The position numbers and the translations under genes were made by a program. A model generated the notes under the pieces. It made no database searches and was not told the origin of the DNA. It was given only the letters and a program-made list of their open reading frames with translations. From contig JAGXNT010000005.1 of NCBI GenBank assembly GCA_019894765.1, forward strand, positions 1 to 33,136: DNA of 33,136 nucleotides. Reading direction: 5' to 3'. Below are positions 32,796 to 33,136 of this stretch, one piece after another. The stretch comes from Candidatus Heimdallarchaeota archaeon (GTDB taxonomy: Archaea > Asgardarchaeota > Heimdallarchaeia > JABLTI01). Position 1 is the first letter of the stretch. Every line of letters begins with the position of its first letter.

Positions 32796-33136
32796 ATGAG
32801 TAAAGTGAAAACAATAATTTCCAAACTAGATGAGTTCTACGGGGTTAAACATTGGAAGCGTTGGAGAGAACCTGTTGGTGAATTAGTTAGGACAATTCTT
32901 TCCCAAAATACGACTGATAAGAATAGCTTGAGAGCATATGCTAATTTAATTGATGCGTTCAAAACTTGGGATGAAATACTGGATGCTGATGAAGCAGAAA
33001 TTGCTGATTCAATTAGAAGTGGTGGTTTAGCGAATATTAAAGCTAAAAAGATCAAGAAGAGTTTGATGGAAATCAAAAAACGTGAAGGAAAAATAGATCT
33101 CGAATTTCTTGCTGATTATAAACCGGATGATGCAGA
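32796..33136 (+). CDS. nth: Endonuclease III (5' part, cut by window)
   Basis: The gene runs off the window. The first 113 codons encode KLDEFYGVKHWKRWREPVGE, LVRTILSQNTTDKNSLRA and SGGLANIKAKKIKKSL, matching archaeal endonuclease III, a glycosylase/AP lyase of base excision repair. The helix-hairpin-helix lysine and iron-sulfur cysteines lie beyond the edge. The frame is open to ATGs at 32757 and 32742, the latter overlapping the cofE stop. I choose 32796 because GGGTG about 7 bases upstream fits a ribosome binding site and the family fold begins there. Confidence 0.85.
   Translation, partial: MSKVKTIISKLDEFYGVKHWKRWREPVGELVRTILSQNTTDKNSLRAYANLIDAFKTWDEILDADEAEIADSIRSGGLANIKAKKIKKSLMEIKKREGKIDLEFLADYKPDDA

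Noticed and set aside
1..33136. CRISPR arrays, insertion sequences, rRNA genes
   Set aside because: No regular repeats, transposase-like proteins or rRNA-like sequence were seen in the window.

Overview
The window is an AT-rich archaeal chromosome segment, most probably from an Asgard archaeon. I favour a Heimdallarchaeia-type lineage, but this is inference. The evidence is a Ras/Rab-like small GTPase and a longin-like protein (eukaryote-type signatures), archaeosine-synthesis genes, and genes for three archaeal C1/redox cofactors: coenzyme F420 (cofD, cofE), methanofuran (mfnE, mfnF) and tetrahydromethanopterin (mptE plus a pterin synthase). Four tRNA genes encode their CCA ends and share a BRE/TATA-like element 43-51 bases upstream. 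Ribosome binding sites are of the GGAG or GGTG type, and several genes use TTG starts.

Layout. 1-5.4 kb: longin-like protein, degenerate HD-domain protein, tRNA-Val, a DUF3368/RHH toxin-antitoxin pair flanked by a decayed copy of the tRNA-Val 3' end, NTF2-like protein, tRNA-Ala, VOC protein, ferredoxin-nitroreductase with a two-TM partner, tRNA-Gly. 5.6-9.5 kb: small GTPase, winged-helix protein, a mostly non-coding stretch with one possible small ORF, membrane protein, a radical SAM/SPASM enzyme lacking a normal start codon, flavodoxin. 9.5-14.7 kb: cofD, DUF2085 membrane protein, a long structured leader followed by a solute-binding protein whose two lobes are in swapped order, tRNA-Glu, cyclophilin-like protein, zinc ribbon.

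14.8-21.7 kb is a pterin/furan cofactor block: mfnF-mfnE-KaiC-like ATPase on the minus strand, then TusA-like and CE-x2-HGH pterin synthase, mptE, DUF447, a nucleotidyltransferase and a GNAT-like protein. 21.7-28.9 kb is an RNA-linked block: RNase HII translationally coupled to an NSUN-like protein without its catalytic cysteines, a zinc-ribbon protein, then arcS-raSEA-DUF366-queD for archaeosine. 29-33.1 kb: a receiver-receiver-PPDK ATP-binding fusion, cofE, and the 5' part of an endonuclease III gene cut by the window edge.

Together the genes point to an anaerobic archaeon with H4MPT/MF-linked C1 metabolism and F420 redox chemistry. The observations I rate highest are the circularly permuted solute-binding protein and its leader, the tRNA-Val-associated insertion scar, the start-codon problem of the radical SAM gene, the cysteine-less NSUN protein, and the two pterin synthases with different active-site signatures. 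Convergent genes are packed very tightly (0-20 base gaps).
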